From Margaritifera margaritifera (taxonomy: Eukaryota; Mollusca; Bivalvia; Unionida; Margaritiferidae), in contig JAQPZY010001234.1 in NCBI GenBank assembly GCA_029931535.1, positions 186,001 to 250,000 on the forward strand: a stretch of 64,000 nucleotides of DNA, read 5' to 3'. This document shows positions 48,980-62,330 of this stretch, piece after piece; position 1 is the first letter of the stretch, and every line of letters begins with the position of its first letter. Made by a program: the position numbers and the translations under genes. The notes under the pieces were generated by a model that did not search any database, was not told the DNA's origin, and worked only from the letters and a program-made list of their open reading frames with translations.

Positions 48980-51900
48980 TAACGAGGGCGACCGGACTAC
49001 ATATTGGGATGGGGGGGTAGTTACCCAATCAAAGGCCCCTCTAACCCCCCCCTACGCAATGTGGTCTGTGAGATCACCCACCTAAGGGCCAAACTCACCT
49101 GCCAGGCCTTGAAATCTTCGTTGACATCGGCATGTTACCACAGAAGGGCTAAAGGAGAGGGGGAAACGTTTTTGCTGGGCTGCTGGAGACCTATAATTTT
49201 TTTTAAAGAAATATGTTGCGTTGTATTAACCGACAAGATAAGGGCCTATAATGTGTGCGAGGGGCTGCTTCTGGGTGCGAGGCGCTTTGTGTCATGAAAT
49301 ACTGCAAGGTGCACCGGCAAAGGCTGAGAAAGGGACACGCGCTACCAGTGCCGCGCCGTTCATGTGAACAGGGGACATGTACAGAGACGCGGCTGTGTCA
49401 GGCGTGTGGTAGAAAAATGCACGCCTGTACGTTTCAAGTTGCCCCAAGGTTAGGAGCAAGCTGTAGCGCAAGGAGAAAAGGGACAGGGCGCAGTTCAAGC
49501 TGGTGATGGCTGAACTGCTCAACAAAGTGCGTTTACACTAGGGCAATAAAGTTAATTTTGTGCGCGGGAAACGAGCTGCGTCATATATACCCTAGTCTAA
49601 TAGAGAAACGTTGCATAAAGCATACTATATAGTGAACAAAAGATGTCGCATGCACAACGGGCGCGTACAGCGCTACGAAATATGAAGCATTAACGGGGGT
49701 CTGGCTACGGTTATCCCAGACGCAGGTAAGCACTGCAGTGACTTCGGAAACAGATTGACCGCCTGGGAGCGGCTAATGCCGCAGAGCGGGCAATACAAGA
49801 AATGGGGCAAGAATTTTCCCGCCTCGGTGAGATTGAGGTCTTATTTGATCTTGATCGGGCAGCGCAACACCCCGTGCCTATTTCTGGAAACATAAATCGC
49901 TTTAATTCGCGTTAGGCTCATCTCTTAACACTAGGACGCGGATGAGTGAGATGTAACTGATAAGTTGAATCCTGTGAGGGTGGAAGCACGCAGGGGCGGA
50001 GAAATGGTCAGAATTTCATGTAACACACGGCTAGGGATTTTCATCGGTGGCAGCAGTGATAAACGGCCTCTACGAAATGCAGGAACCCGACCCCTACAAC
50101 CTGGTTCTCTCAGGGACAGTGAACATTTTGAAAGCGCATGGCCTGACAGAGGCTTGTCACAGGAAGTTGGAGGAGTGGGATAGGCGAGTCCAAGAAAGAG
50201 GAGCAGCCATCAACCACGTGGCTGGCCAGGAGAATTCCTCAAGCGCCCTATCATCCTAACGGACACTGCCAGCGGCGGCGACAATTACAACAGAGGGAAA
50301 TACCGAGATAGGCGACCTTTGGAGCTTATTGTCTATAACGGGTATGCCTGGCCACAGACACTTCATTTCGCGGAATTGCGAAAGATAGATATCTATGAGA
50401 ACGATATCTGTGAGGCCATCCAGAGGGTCACAAGAGACGAACCAAGGCTGAGTGGGTTCTTGGTGGTGGAAATGACAAAAAGGTGAACACCAAGCTCGTG
50501 GAACAGTTTGTGTTGGCAGAAGGAGGTTACTTCAGAACCCAAGAAAAGAATGCGCATATTATCAAGGTTTGTGACATGTACACAAATAACCCAGACGAGC
50601 TGGCGCCCAAAGTCTTCAGCGAAGCCCCCACCTCAGCCAGCACAGTGAAAGAACGAAACGGCTGGAAGCTCTCGACATGACCACCTGTTACCCAGGCAGC
50701 TTCTTGGGCATTGGGGAGTGTGCACCATACTTTGAACGGTGTTTCCACCCGTGCAGTGGAATGACAGTTACGGCTATTAAAGGACTTCACGATCAAGATC
50801 ACACGGGATTTGCACAACTGCGCTCTTGGGCTTTGACCCTGGCTGTCACCCAATTATTCCTGCCTGGATAGGCCGTGCAATTTACGCAGGTCTGGGAACG
50901 GTGAAGTCATCCGCAACGACGGCGGTTGGGATCCCATCGCGCTGCTGCGGTTTATGGTCGAGACGGGCGTGCTTACGTGCCTCCAGGTGGCCCAGGCCAT
51001 CGTTTCCCACAAAAAACGGACAAAAGTTTGGCTGCCGAACGACAAGGAAATGGGCCGCATTATTATAGGCAAATTTACAGCCGGCAGTGCAAACGGCTGC
51101 AAACGCTAGTTACCGACCCAAATTAATTGGAATTTCTCGCGCGCACCTGCCGCGAGACAAACTCGCTAGTCGGTTATGACAAGGCGCCACTGAGCCACAT
51201 CATCACGGATTACGACAGCCGGCAGTCACAGTACCAGCGTCCATTTTAGGATACGTGGGCATTTGCCTCAGTAGTATGCTGCAGAGGCTTCCCACCGACA
51301 ATGTGCAGGTCCCCGCTGACTTTATTTATATCAAGCCCGTCCACCTGGCCCGGATGGAGGGCGTCAAAGTCTACGAGGCAGACAAGTACTTATGTCTCAA
51401 ATGTGCCGCCCTCGAATGCACGGTCCACGACATCAGCAGCCCGACAAACGGCTGCAGCTGGCGGCAGTGGCGTGTCAAGGTGGAGAAGCTCCTGGCCCTC
51501 AACGACAGCGTCACCTACATGACTAAACTCGATTACGGAACCTGAGGGCCACTATGAAGAACTGGTTGGAGATTACCGAGCCAAGGGCGAGGACCTAAAA
51601 AACCTAAATAGGATGATGCGCCTTAAATCTGACAACTCCAGTGCGAGGAGATGCGCAAGGCCTACCCCGCCTGCCGCGATTCGAGTTCCTTCCTGAAGCA
51701 GTGGGAACCTGCCGACATGTTTGTGGTTTCAGCAGCTCGCAAAACAAGTGCCTGACATCGACAGGAAATGCAAACCACTGGTGGAAGAGTATCTGCGTAA
51801 AAATGGAGTTGATACGGCCTAGCTCAGGTTAAGATGAAACGAGGATGGAAAGCAGATATACATTGAGCACTGGGACAGCCATAGAACCCTAAGCCAACCC

Positions 51901-53560
51901 GCTGTCAGCTACTGGTAACTGCACTTTCACTGTCGGAACAAAACCCAAAAGTATCGCCCTCAGGTGAGTTGCTACTATAGTGCCAATGTGGTACTTGGCG
52001 AAGCGCTTTTAACAAACCCCTCATCGTCAATAACCTTTCCGTTGGGGGTATGTAACGCCCTCTATCGCTCGGCTCATCAGGCTAAAAAAGCCGTGTAATC
52101 TTTAAAAAGATATGTTTTGTCGCATTATAGTGATGGCCAAAAGGTCAGCCAGACGCAGGAAAAAAGTCTAGGAACAAAAAGCATGCTGGCTGTGACTCTT
52201 GGCGAGCGTGTTGGTGGGCGTGTTACATATCGTACCATTTCCGGCTCTAAAAATATTAAGGAAACATACATTTTCTTTCACTACATCGCCGTCTTGCAAG
52301 TACTCCACGACGATACGTTAGAGGTGCGTGCCCACATGACAGCTACCCCTCTTCCCCTACCTCTCCAGATCAATTAAACTTTCATATCACCACGCTCATC
52401 ATAGAGTAATTATAATTTCTCTATACCCAAAATTCCAAGACCCACGAGATATTCGCCTGAAAAAAATCACAGAAGTTTGAAACTCCCTACGAGCAGAGGT
52501 TGAGCAGCGGCGTGGTCTTGAAAAAAAGTTCCTGTGCGCAGTAAACGTAGTGGATGGCGTTGGCATCACACTGACAGCCTTGTCTCTGGTCATCGATGTG
52601 GAGAGTATCATTGCCTCCTCCATTGCGATTCTCCCTAAAATCACTGCTTTGAGCTGCGGTCTAGTTTTTATTGATGGAAATGTTATTAGCAGCTGTCGCA
52701 CCATGACAGCCAAAAAGCAAGATGAAATCCGCGTCTTGACCGTAGCCATGCTTAATACGATCGCTGACCACATATCAAAGGCGTTGGCAGATAACGCCAT
52801 CACCGTGGAGGAGTTTAAGTTCATTCTCGATGAGCATGGACATACGTGGAGCTCAAGAACAAGATACGATCTAGCATACACAAGGCCTACACTTCAGTTA
52901 TCATTGACGAAGTGGAAAACAAAACGAACTGATGGCCCACCGGAGAGCAGATTCTCGCGAGATCATATAATAAGCTTTGTTTTGGCCGTCCAAGCAGCAT
53001 AAATTACAAAAGCAACAAAACCATTGCAACAACAAAAACCTTCTGATTCCTGGCCTATCCACAGCGCGTCTCTGACAAAATATGTGGCCTTCAAAAACGG
53101 GCACAAAAAAATGTGACGCCAAAGCGGTCCATTTTTGCCGCTGCTCTTTCAAAACATTTGAAAGAACCGTAGCTGCCCCACGCGCTATTTTCCTTACTCT
53201 GTACGGCCTACGTGTTTGCAGCAGAAGGTAGTGAAAGCACGAAGGCATCAATAAGAAAGCAGCCAGTGCACATTTTACTTAATGGGCGTACTATGGCACC
53301 TCGAAAAAAGCGTCGGAAAACATTAGAATTATAATGAGCAAAAGGTCATTTTTATATTTCCAGTTGTGGTGGTTGTCGCTCTAATTACGTACGTGTTTGA
53401 ATTAAACCCTAAAAGGAGCTTCTATGGCCAGAGGGGCCAAGAAATTCCAGAGTAATGCAAACTATACACACCGTCACGTGTTTCAATTGAACCCCTGTTG
53501 AAATTCCTAGCACGATCCCCAGCTTAGGAGAAAAAATTCTTATCTCTTTCGCCCAAAAAG
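48980..53560 (+). other. GC-richer tract with decayed coding fragments of an unidentified element
   Basis: Base composition here is visibly richer in G and C than the surrounding DNA and coding-like stretches follow one another on the plus strand in shifting frames. Examples: QIDRLGAANAAERAIQEMGQ (about 49755-49815); AAVINGLYEMQEPDPYNLVL (about 50047-50110); DTASGGDNYNRGKYRDRRPL (about 50263-50322); KLVEQFVLAEGGYFRTQEKN (about 50489-50548); a stretch with GEVIRNDGGWDPIALLRFMV near 50900-50960 and VSHKKRTKVWLPNDKEMGRI near 51005-51065; and ORFs at 51255-51545 and 52505-52910. I do not recognise the proteins. It looks like one multi-gene mobile or viral element broken by many indels. Boundaries and termini were not found. 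Confidence 0.5.
52505..52930 (+). pseudogene. helical protein fragment of mobile-element type
   Basis: In one frame: LEKKFLCAVNVVDGVGITLT, a hydrophobic stretch (SSIAILPKITALSCGLVFID), then KKQDEIRVLTVAMLNTIADH and ISKALADNAITVEEFKFILD. Small proteins with a Gly/Ile-rich hydrophobic part followed by KLNTISxxxSKALxDxxIxxEEFxxIL-like helices are, from memory, frequent in uncharacterised mobile elements of marine invertebrates; I have no family name. The frame changes near 52850, after which WELKNKIR-type sequence continues in another frame. Confidence 0.45.
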
Positions 53561-54600
53561 TGAAACCTGATCATTACTTGGTGCATGAGTATGAAACGCT
53601 TGACAGCCCGAGGAAAGCAGATGCGCTTGAACTGCTAGATAATATACTACGTTACATCTGTGACTTATTTTATTCTATTAATTTTTTTTTATTTATTTAT
53701 TTATTTTTTGGCGCCTCACGTAGAGCAGTAGCTCTTATCTGACTCAACTAGCGGTGTGGCGGCAGGTCGTCCACTTGCATATATACCGCCATAAGGCTGG
53801 CACCAAATATAACAATCCCAACAATTGCTGACTTTGCCAGCGGCACAGATACGTCGACCCCAAAACATCCAACACACATTCTAGATAAGTATATAAAACG
53901 CAGTATATTTCTCCAAGAGGTTTTAGGGTCGGCTTTGTGTGTGGGTCTACGCCGGCCCAGCAAAAAACGTTTCGGCCTCTCCTTTAGCCCTTTTGTGGTG
54001 GCCCGTCGAAGTAAACCAAGTGAGAGCAAATTATTCCAGTAAATTATGTTTCTCCAAGAATACTTGCCCGATCACATTAACGTTAGGGATATAAGCTTGC
54101 TACCTCCCGAATCGAGCCCTGCTAAAAAGACAAAAATTCGTATTTTCTGTCTATATCATATAGACAAATGGCAATAACTCTTGCACATTACCTCCTCTTG
54201 CTGCCGCCAGGTGTTGCTAGATTTAAAGCTGAGCGAAATACCAACGAGGATGCTCGCATGGCGGGGTGGCTGGGACGGTTTATAAGTAATGTTATCGGGT
54301 AAATATTCTTAGAGACACATAATTTACTGAAAATAATTTGCTTTATCCTTTGAATATGTTGCCCAATCATGTTAACGTTAGGAGAAATGGTAATAGGAGG
54401 AGTGAATGCTGAGCATCCTACCTATACATTGGGTATACTTCTAGGGAATAAAAAGACTGGATTCCCTATGAGAACGATAACCCTCTCACCTAACTTAAAA
54501 GCAACACAACCTATAGTCACGTGATCTTTGACCCCTATATCCGGTTAAGAAAATGATTATTGAATTCTACTTACCGACAAAATTTTACTGGCGAATTCAG
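53561..54600. other. transition region with a minus-strand membrane-protein-like ORF
   Basis: Holds the 53748-54029 minus ORF (93 residues: basic N-terminal half with RPKRFLLGRRRPTHKADPKT, then one hydrophobic segment SAIVGIVIFGASLMAVYMQV). This is coherent enough to be a gene remnant, but it matches no family I know. A T/TTTA-rich run at about 53675-53707. CCGATCACATTAACGTTAGG and a near copy CCAATCATGTTAACGTTAGG occur near 54068 and 54363. Confidence 0.4.
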
Positions 54601-56160
54601 CGAAGAAAAGAGACTATGTTGACTTTAACTGGGTCTGATGGTCGTCTGAGCCGCCGCCACATGACCCACCAGATTCGGAGTTTGACCTTGCGAAGCTAAA
54701 TCCCTGAGATAAAAACTCGAGAAGGTTGACTCTGCATGCCAGCCAACAGCTTCTGTTATGTCTCAGATCGCAACGTTACATTCGAACGCTATAATTTCAT
54801 GAGCTGAGATCTTCATGAGGCGACTCTGATCTTTTGAGATTTCAGAGTACGCCAAGCGTATAGCCCACTTCAGCCACGAAGACAGGGCTTGAAAGGTTAT
54901 ATCCTGCTTCCCGGCCTTCACGGGGAGAAAGAGTCGTTTGCGTGTGCAACGAGTTGTCTCTACGTTTCAAGGAGTGTTTGAGGGCGCGGACAGGGTCTTG
55001 CATGGCCGCTGCTCCTCTCGACTTGTCTATCGTAGAGAGGGTCTGTATGTCGAATCTCTGATTGCCCACTGACTTCGACCTATTTTTGGCCACAAAGCCT
55101 GGTTGCGTCATGAGGACCACCGAACCGATCTGAAATGATAGGTCGGGTCAACTGAAAGGGAATGGGACTTGCTTACCATGCCGAAACTAAAGCTAGCAGG
55201 AAACATGTTTTGTACGATAGTAGCTTCAGCGAAGTTTGGGCTAAAGGCTCAAATTTATTTTAAATGGGCCATTTTAAAACCCAAGACTGATTCCATTTTG
55301 GAAACAGGTTGAGGGATTTCGGTCGATCCAAATCAAAACTGGCTAGTAGGTCTAATAGATCTTTATCATGAATGATATCTCTTCTGTCATGATGATTCAA
55401 TGTGTCAGATATCATGGAGCGGAAGCCTTTGATGGTAACTGGGGCCAACATTTTCTCCTCGTAGAGCCAGAGAAAAAGTCGGCCAGTTGAGGGATCGAGA
55501 CTCGCAAAGGAACAATGCTGTTGACTCTGCACCAGTCTCTGAAAACACGCCACATTCCCTCATAAGCCTTCAGAGTGGAGGACCTTCTTGCTCGCGAGAT
55601 TCTCTCCACAATCGAAGGTCTTAATTCTTTCTTTCGTAAGTCTGTCCAACAAAGGCCAGGCGTGAAGGAGAAGACGGTCTGGGCAGTGGCTGAACACGTG
55701 CAAGCACGGTTGTTTAGAAAGATTCGGCTTGATCGGAATCTTCCTGCGTATATCTATCGCTAGATACAGCAGATCGTTGACCCAGGACTTGTCCCATCTG
55801 AGGAGGGCTATCAGAATAATCTTGTATGCCTGACCCCTCAACTTCTGTATTGTTTTCGGTACCAAGAGCATAGATGAGTAAGCAGAGGCCCACAACCCCT
55901 CCTAACCACTTGACAGTACGGCCATGACCCAATCTTCTGGGTCCGGAACTAGCGGGACGAAGGTGGGCAACTTGTGATTCCATCTTGTCGCAACAAGATC
56001 TATCATCGGACGCCCCCAACGTGCACAAAAATCGATGAAAGACTGATTGATGGAGAGAACATTCCGTATGACTTGACCCTTTCTGGAGAGAGTGTCGGCC
56101 AGGACATTGAGTCTGCATTCATGTCACAACGATTTACTAAAGTGATTTATGGTTGAAAAC
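54600..56160 (-). pseudogene. DIRS-like retrotransposon remnant (RNase H end and tyrosine recombinase)
   Basis: Read leftwards on the minus strand. Near 56060-55925: DFCARWGRPMIDLVATRWNH then KLPTFVPLVPDPEDW, the end of the RT-RNase H region. Near 55890-55700: ASAYSSMLLVPK and ILIALLRWDKSWVNDLL. At 55609-55412: ERISRARRSSTLKAYEGMWR then VFRDWC, the core-binding start of a tyrosine recombinase; 55553-55260: LAPVTIKGFRSMISDTLNHH and DLDRPKSLNLFPKWN. Near 54780-54690: VGWHAESTFSSFYLRDLA, carrying the tyrosine region. The frames are broken several times. This order (RNase H then tyrosine recombinase) is specific to DIRS-type retroelements. Termini not found. Confidence 0.8.
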
Positions 56161-57218
56161 GACAAGAATACGTATACAATCCAGTAGCCCTTTATTCGTC
56201 ATGAGTTAAACATCATGTTCAATTAACATAATTACAGTGATTTGTCATTTTTTGTCCAAAAATAGAAACTGTCGGTTTCCTGCGTTTGTATTATGAAGTT
56301 TGTTTAGTTTTTACAACTGTGGAAGGAACACTAGTACTGCTTATGAGAGACAATTATCATTATTTCAAATCTAAAGAAAATATTTGAAAGCATGTTTCCC
56401 TAAACTTTTACAGCTTGAACTAGCTTCATAGATTCTTCTGTCTTTATGATACAATTATATATTTAAGATATAGCTAACGTCATAACCAAAATCAAGATAT
56501 GTTCCACTTTCAACAACCTTCCTTCTGGTGGTATTCTATTACATTAATCACTGACTATCATTTCAGCAGTAATTATTACAGCAAGGAAGTTTTTTAGTTA
56601 CGAGCCTAAATGGGAGTGAATTTCGAAAATACGACGTAATTCCAATGATTTCCGTTGACCGATGGTCTGGTGGATCAATCCTATGAGAACTCTGCATTGC
56701 TTCTGATTTCCAGCAAAGTGATCTACGACAATCTTAGCCTGAAGCTCTTCAATACCAGATCTGAGTTCTGTGACATATACAGAATTGACGTTTAGATTCA
56801 TTTAGTATTGTTCGTAAACATGGTCACGAAGGAGAGTCATTGACTTGGTTTATTTGTAAAACTGGTCGATAAGTCCAACTTGCATTTTCTGATAGAAATA
56901 GATTGCTTCTTGTGAAAAGAATAAAGTCCTCATCGCAATAAAATACAGTACAGGAAAACGTCAAATCAAAATATGCATGCGATTAGACAAATGCTATTTA
57001 AGTAATTTTGATACATATGGTGTATTACCATCAAATGACAGTCAAATCTATACGATACATTAAGGCGTACCATCAGTCTATGAAATCAATACGATACATT
57101 AAGGTGTATGATTGTTCCTTATACTCCGATTACAATAGAAAAATAAACCATTTTACAAATCTTGACCAGAATATACCTCTTTCTACCTTTCTCGTTTCTA
57201 TATTTTTCTATGTACGCC

Positions 57219-57221
<3 letters not shown>

Positions 57222-57291
<70 letters not shown>
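57222..57291. repeat. (AT)n microsatellite
   Basis: About 70 bp of AT dinucleotide. Confidence 0.95.
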
Positions 57292-57296
<5 letters not shown>

Positions 57297-57537
57297 CCAT
57301 TTAACAACATGCAACCATCTGACAATATGCAACCATCTGACAACGAACAGTACAAAACTAGATTTTAACTAGCCTAAGTGCTTCCGACTCTCATCGAGTC
57401 TTTTTCAAAGGCAATTACAAAATTACAAGACGGAGACAACGAGACAAACAATAAACACAAAAGAAAGTATTGAATTTACAATAGTTTAAATGACTATGTC
57501 TAATGGTAGTATTGTTTTGAAGTTTTAGATGTGATGC

Positions 57538-57649
<112 letters not shown>

Positions 57650-58457
57650 ACACGCCCGAGGTCTAAAATCAGCTAATTTAATTTCACCTCAATACCGAGG
57701 GACAAAAATACTGCGAAACACACTGCGTGAGCTTGGCTTTAAGTCGTTTTTCCCTTATTTTCAAGGGTCCCAAAACAACAGTCGTTATCAGTTGAAGATA
57801 TCATACAGACACTATTACCACAAATAATTGTCCTTTTATCAAACTAAGTTCCACGCATTCACGAGATTCCAGTTTCACACTTGTATGTTGGTTTTTTTTT
57901 TTTTTTTGTTTCGTTGGTTCATATTGGTGTGATTCTATCAGTATGCAATTCTATGCCGTAGACCGATATTTAATGCCACGTACTATAAAACAGGACCCAG
58001 GCACCCAATACACATAATTATTCCTATATCAGATTACTAAACAATTATACTTGAGATTGTCTTAAGAATTCTTCATATTAAGAAATTTGACAGGGACTAT
58101 TGTACGAAACTAATCCATACTCCCATAAAGTCCCGTGAATACAGTTTGGTAATAATGACACCTGTATCTAATGATTAGCTAATTTAAGCTTTCAGAAATA
58201 TCATTCCAACGCCAATTTCACATAATCAAACAAATAATCACTAAAATCTAACAGATCTAAAAACGGAGACGTAAATAAAATTGTCACATACCCTAGGTTT
58301 GTTACATTACCGACGCCTTCTTGCCCGAGTGATCATAAACGTCATACTTGTGGTCATGAACCATACTTAATTACACCTCCAAAATCAATCACCAATCCGA
58401 TTCGGGATTTCGAAACATGATCACAGAACAATAAAAAAGAAAATGTCTCTACTACAT

Positions 58458-58460
<3 letters not shown>

Positions 58461-58502
<42 letters not shown>
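58461..58502. repeat. (GA)n microsatellite
   Basis: About 42 bp of GA dinucleotide. Confidence 0.95.
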
Positions 58503-58504
<2 letters not shown>

Positions 58505-58649
58505 TTCTTGGAGTTGACAAAGAGGTCATGTACTATGTCTAACCTGAAATATAAGTTGATGAAGATGATGATTATTTAAAAGAGACCTCTAAGTTTATCT
58601 TTTAAAGCTTTATAGATAGCTGGATCATCCCCCAATGTAGACGGTTACA

Positions 58650-59550
58650 AATGCCAATAATCAACAGTTAAGATTTATAAATGCCAATAATCAACAGTTA
58701 AGATTTATAAATGCCAATAATCAACAATTAAGATTTACAAATGCCAATAATAAACAGTTAAGATTTATAAATGCCAATAATCAACAGTTAAGATTTATAA
58801 ATGCCAATAATCAACAATTAAGATTTACAAATGCCAATAATAAACAGTTAAGATTTATAAATGCCAATAATCAACAGTTAAGATTTATAAATGCCAATAA
58901 TAAACAGTTAAAATTTACAAATGCCAATAATCAACAGTTAATATTTATAAATGCCAATAATAAACAGTTAAGATTTACAAATGCCAATAATCAACAGTTA
59001 ATATTTATAAATGCCAATAACCAACAGTTAATATTTGCAAATGCCAATAATCAACAGTTAAGATTTATAAATGCCAATAATCAACAGTTAATATATATAA
59101 ATGCCAATAATCAACAGTTAATATTTACAAATGTCAATAATAAACAGTTAAAATTTACAAATGCCAATAATCTACAGTTAAGATTTACAAATGCCAATAA
59201 TCAACAGTTAATATTTATAAATGCCAATAATAAACAGTTAAGATTTACAAATGCCAATAATCAACAGTTAAGATTTACAAATGCCAATAATCAACAGTTA
59301 AGATTTACAAATGCCAATAATCAACAGTTAAGATTTACAAATGCCAATAATCAACAGTTAATATTTATAAATGCCAATAATCAACAGTTAAGATTTATAA
59401 ATGCCAATAATCAACAATTAAGATTTACAAATGCCAATAATCAACAATTAAGATTTACAAATGCCAATAATCAACAGTTAATATTTATAAATGCCAATAA
59501 TCGACAGTTAAGATTTATAAATGCCAATAATCAACAGTTAAGATTTACAA
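58650..59550. repeat. minisatellite, 30 bp x 30
   Basis: Unit AATGCCAATAATCAACAGTT followed by AAGATTTATA, in perfect register for 900 bp with substitutions only (TCAACA/TAAACA, AGATTT/ATATTT, TATA/TACA). A 60- or 90-bp higher-order pattern is suggested by the alternation of variants. Confidence 0.97.
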
Positions 59551-61000
59551 ATTGAAGGTTAAAGCGTTTATTTTTTTTAAATTTTTTTTTTAAATTCAGT
59601 TCAATATTTCACAAATTATTAAGCTTAACTTTTAGTCGATACTAAAAAGTCAGCATTGTGCTGGCGTTCCCTAAAACCCTATATATTCATACATACAACT
59701 TGAAGGAACTTTAATTAATATGACCCATAACGTGTTAATGGCCATCTTATTTTAAAACTTGTATGATTAATCTCTAAACTCAAGATATGTAAATACCAAC
59801 GATTGCAGTTGCCGGCCAATGCCTAGCTTCGTTCATCAGAATCTAAAATAAGAACCACGAAATACCACCCTGGTTACTACTTCTGAATAAACCATCTTTA
59901 AGATTATCTACGACTGAGCTATTTTCAGAGTGCTAAGAATAGAAGCAATAACATAGTTTCCTTGTCATCAATGATATACTGACATCTATTTTCTGTGATG
60001 GTGATTATTGAAAATAATTGACCGTCATTCCTGAATTTCGTTAGGCTTGCGTCATGTGAAGAGAAACATGCAATCAATCAAAAGGTTTGAAATTCTCGCT
60101 GTATGTAGGCAGAACATGGCAGAGAAAAGTCGCATTATAGTACTGGTTTTGCAATACAGCACACATGCGAGGAAAGAAATGATCCTATAACAGGCCAAAT
60201 AAACAACATGAATTGCAAAAACTAACCCGAAAATACATCGTTGTTAATTCACGAGTTACCGAAACTGATACAGACTTGCCTGTAGCCTGTCCTTAAAAAA
60301 AATCACAAATCACCATTTTCAATTAAGGCTTAGAGGTAGTAGACAAACTTGTTAATGCTAAGATGGAATGCCTTACAACCAATTACATACACAGCTTATG
60401 TACAAGGACGGGAATGAAATCCCTCTAATGTACAAAACATGTAAATGTTATAATAATAATAATAATAATAATACAAATACTCTTTATTTAACGAGGATAA
60501 CACATTTGGTCATAAAAGACCTATCTGCCATGTGGTCCTCGATTTTTTTTAACAGGTCATGTTAAAACCAAAGAAGTCACTTACACACAATCAGGTATGC
60601 TCGCACACCTACTCACGCAGTTTTAAAATGGATAATATATGTCACTATAGCGGAAAACAGGTAAATATATGAACAATATACTATACATAGGTATACACAT
60701 TTCAGCGTGTCAGAAGTCATATATACATATATAGAAAAATATATGCACCGATTATCTCTGGATACAATTATACAATTTTGTATTTGGGAGGCTCTAATAT
60801 GTCATTTCAGCTGGTGGAGAAAGAATTTCTTTAATGAGATTTTGTGCAAGCAGGGGAATTTGAATTACGTATCTTCAGGGTAAGGTATTCCAAAAGGTAT
60901 GTGCTGATAGAAGAAAAGAGCTTTTCAGATGGTTCGTTTTCGACCACAGAATCTGGAGTTCGTTGTTAGTTGTTGATCAGAGATTACCCTCAGTATTTGA
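59551..61000. other. AT-rich non-coding interval
   Basis: Nothing recognised except a short (AAT)n run near 60451-60472. Confidence 0.55.
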
Positions 61001-61105
61001 TAATCTTATTTCAGTTAGGTTAGAGATATAATCTGGAGAAAGATCGGTTAGAGACTTATATGTCATGATTCCTTTAAACTAAAGAATACGTTTTTGTATA
61101 GGTAG

Positions 61106-62330
61106 TCATTGTAGACGTGAAAACAAAACATTCGATGTAGTCGTAATAGTTAGTTTCAGAATTATTCGCGCTGCACTTTTCTGGAGTTTGTCAATTCTTG
61201 ATAGATTATAATTGGATATGCTTGCGGATATGGAACAGCCGTAGTCTATCAGTGTTAGTATATATCCCGAAAAAAAAAGTTCAAGCGACTTCGCAGGTAG
61301 AAATTTCGACATTAATTTTAAGCGAGTTATTGTTTTGACGACCATTGTACATATGTGATCGATATGTGTATTCCAGCCGAGGTCTTGATCAATGTACATA
61401 CCAAGAAGTTTTTGATTTTTAACACTAGACACGTGTAAGCCATTTAGAGTTAGAAGTAAACCCATGTTAGTGGATAGGCACTGCCTTGCTGTGATTGTCG
61501 TACATTTAGTTTAGATGCATTAATATGCATTATGTTTTGTTGACGCCAAACTGATATATTGTTGAGGTCGATTTGAAGTTTATTTTCTATGGAGTCAAGA
61601 GATTTACCAGATCTATGCAGTGTAGAATAGTCAGCGAAAAGATCTGTCTTAAAGTGCACTTGATACAAGGTGAAGTCATTTATAAACAGTAGAAAAAGAA
61701 GAGGCCATAATATAGAGCCTTGAGGAACACCACTTAAAATATGACTTGAATCGGAAGTATATTTACCAGTACAAACAACCTGAATTCTGTTAGTGAGATA
61801 TGGCGTGAACCAAGTAACTGACTTTGAAGAAAACTTCTTGGCTGATAGATTTTTAATGAGCACAGAATGGTCAACCAAACTGAATGCTTTTTTAAAATCA
61901 GTGAAGATTGCACTAGTAAGTTCGCTCGATTCGATTGCTAGTAGCTACTGGTATATAAGTTTCGTCAATACAGTTTGACATGAATGTTTTTGTCGGAAAT
62001 CTGATTCTGGTTTATGGAGGAGTTGATACTCGTTAAGATATCCGAAAAGATGCTTGCTGACATGCTTTTCAATAATTTTTGAAAGAAAAGATAGAACAGC
62101 TATGGGTCGATATTTAGATGAGTCATTCTTTTCATTTCCCTTATGAATTGCGAATACGTTTGATAATTTGAATGACTGGAATTTTACATGAAGTGATACT
62201 ACAGTTAATTACTTCTTTCAGTGACTCAGAGATTGATAAGGCCGACATTTCGAGAATGTTGGGGTGAATTCGATCTAGACCAGCCGATTTGTTAGTGTCT
62301 ATTTTAGTGATAATATAAATGACATCAGTT
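61106..62330 (-). pseudogene. LINE (non-LTR retrotransposon) reverse transcriptase remnant
   Basis: Minus strand. At about 62310-62200: KIDTNKSAGLDRIHPNILEM, the first RT motif (KSxGxDxIxP). At 61780-61660: SHILSGVPQGSILWPLLFLL then FINDF, the GVPQGSxLxPxLF motif, followed by DLFADYSTLHRSG, where the catalytic (F/Y)ADD has become FADY. At 61465-61106: NQKLLGMYIDQDLGWNTHID and LTLIDYGCSI, the region after the palm. Frames break near 62150, 61880 and 61460. The pattern suits the CR1/Jockey-like group. The 5' end is cut off at or near the foldback element at 62330. Confidence 0.85.

Noticed and set aside
50880..51110. Resemblance of a fragment to RNA 2'-phosphotransferase (Tpt1/KptA)
   Set aside because: A DGGWDPIALL...VVxxxKK-like pattern is suggestive, but the catalytic motifs after it are absent and the frame is broken.
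58650..59550. CRISPR-like regular array
   Set aside because: Unit-to-unit repeats without unique spacers in a eukaryotic sequence; it is a plain tandem repeat.
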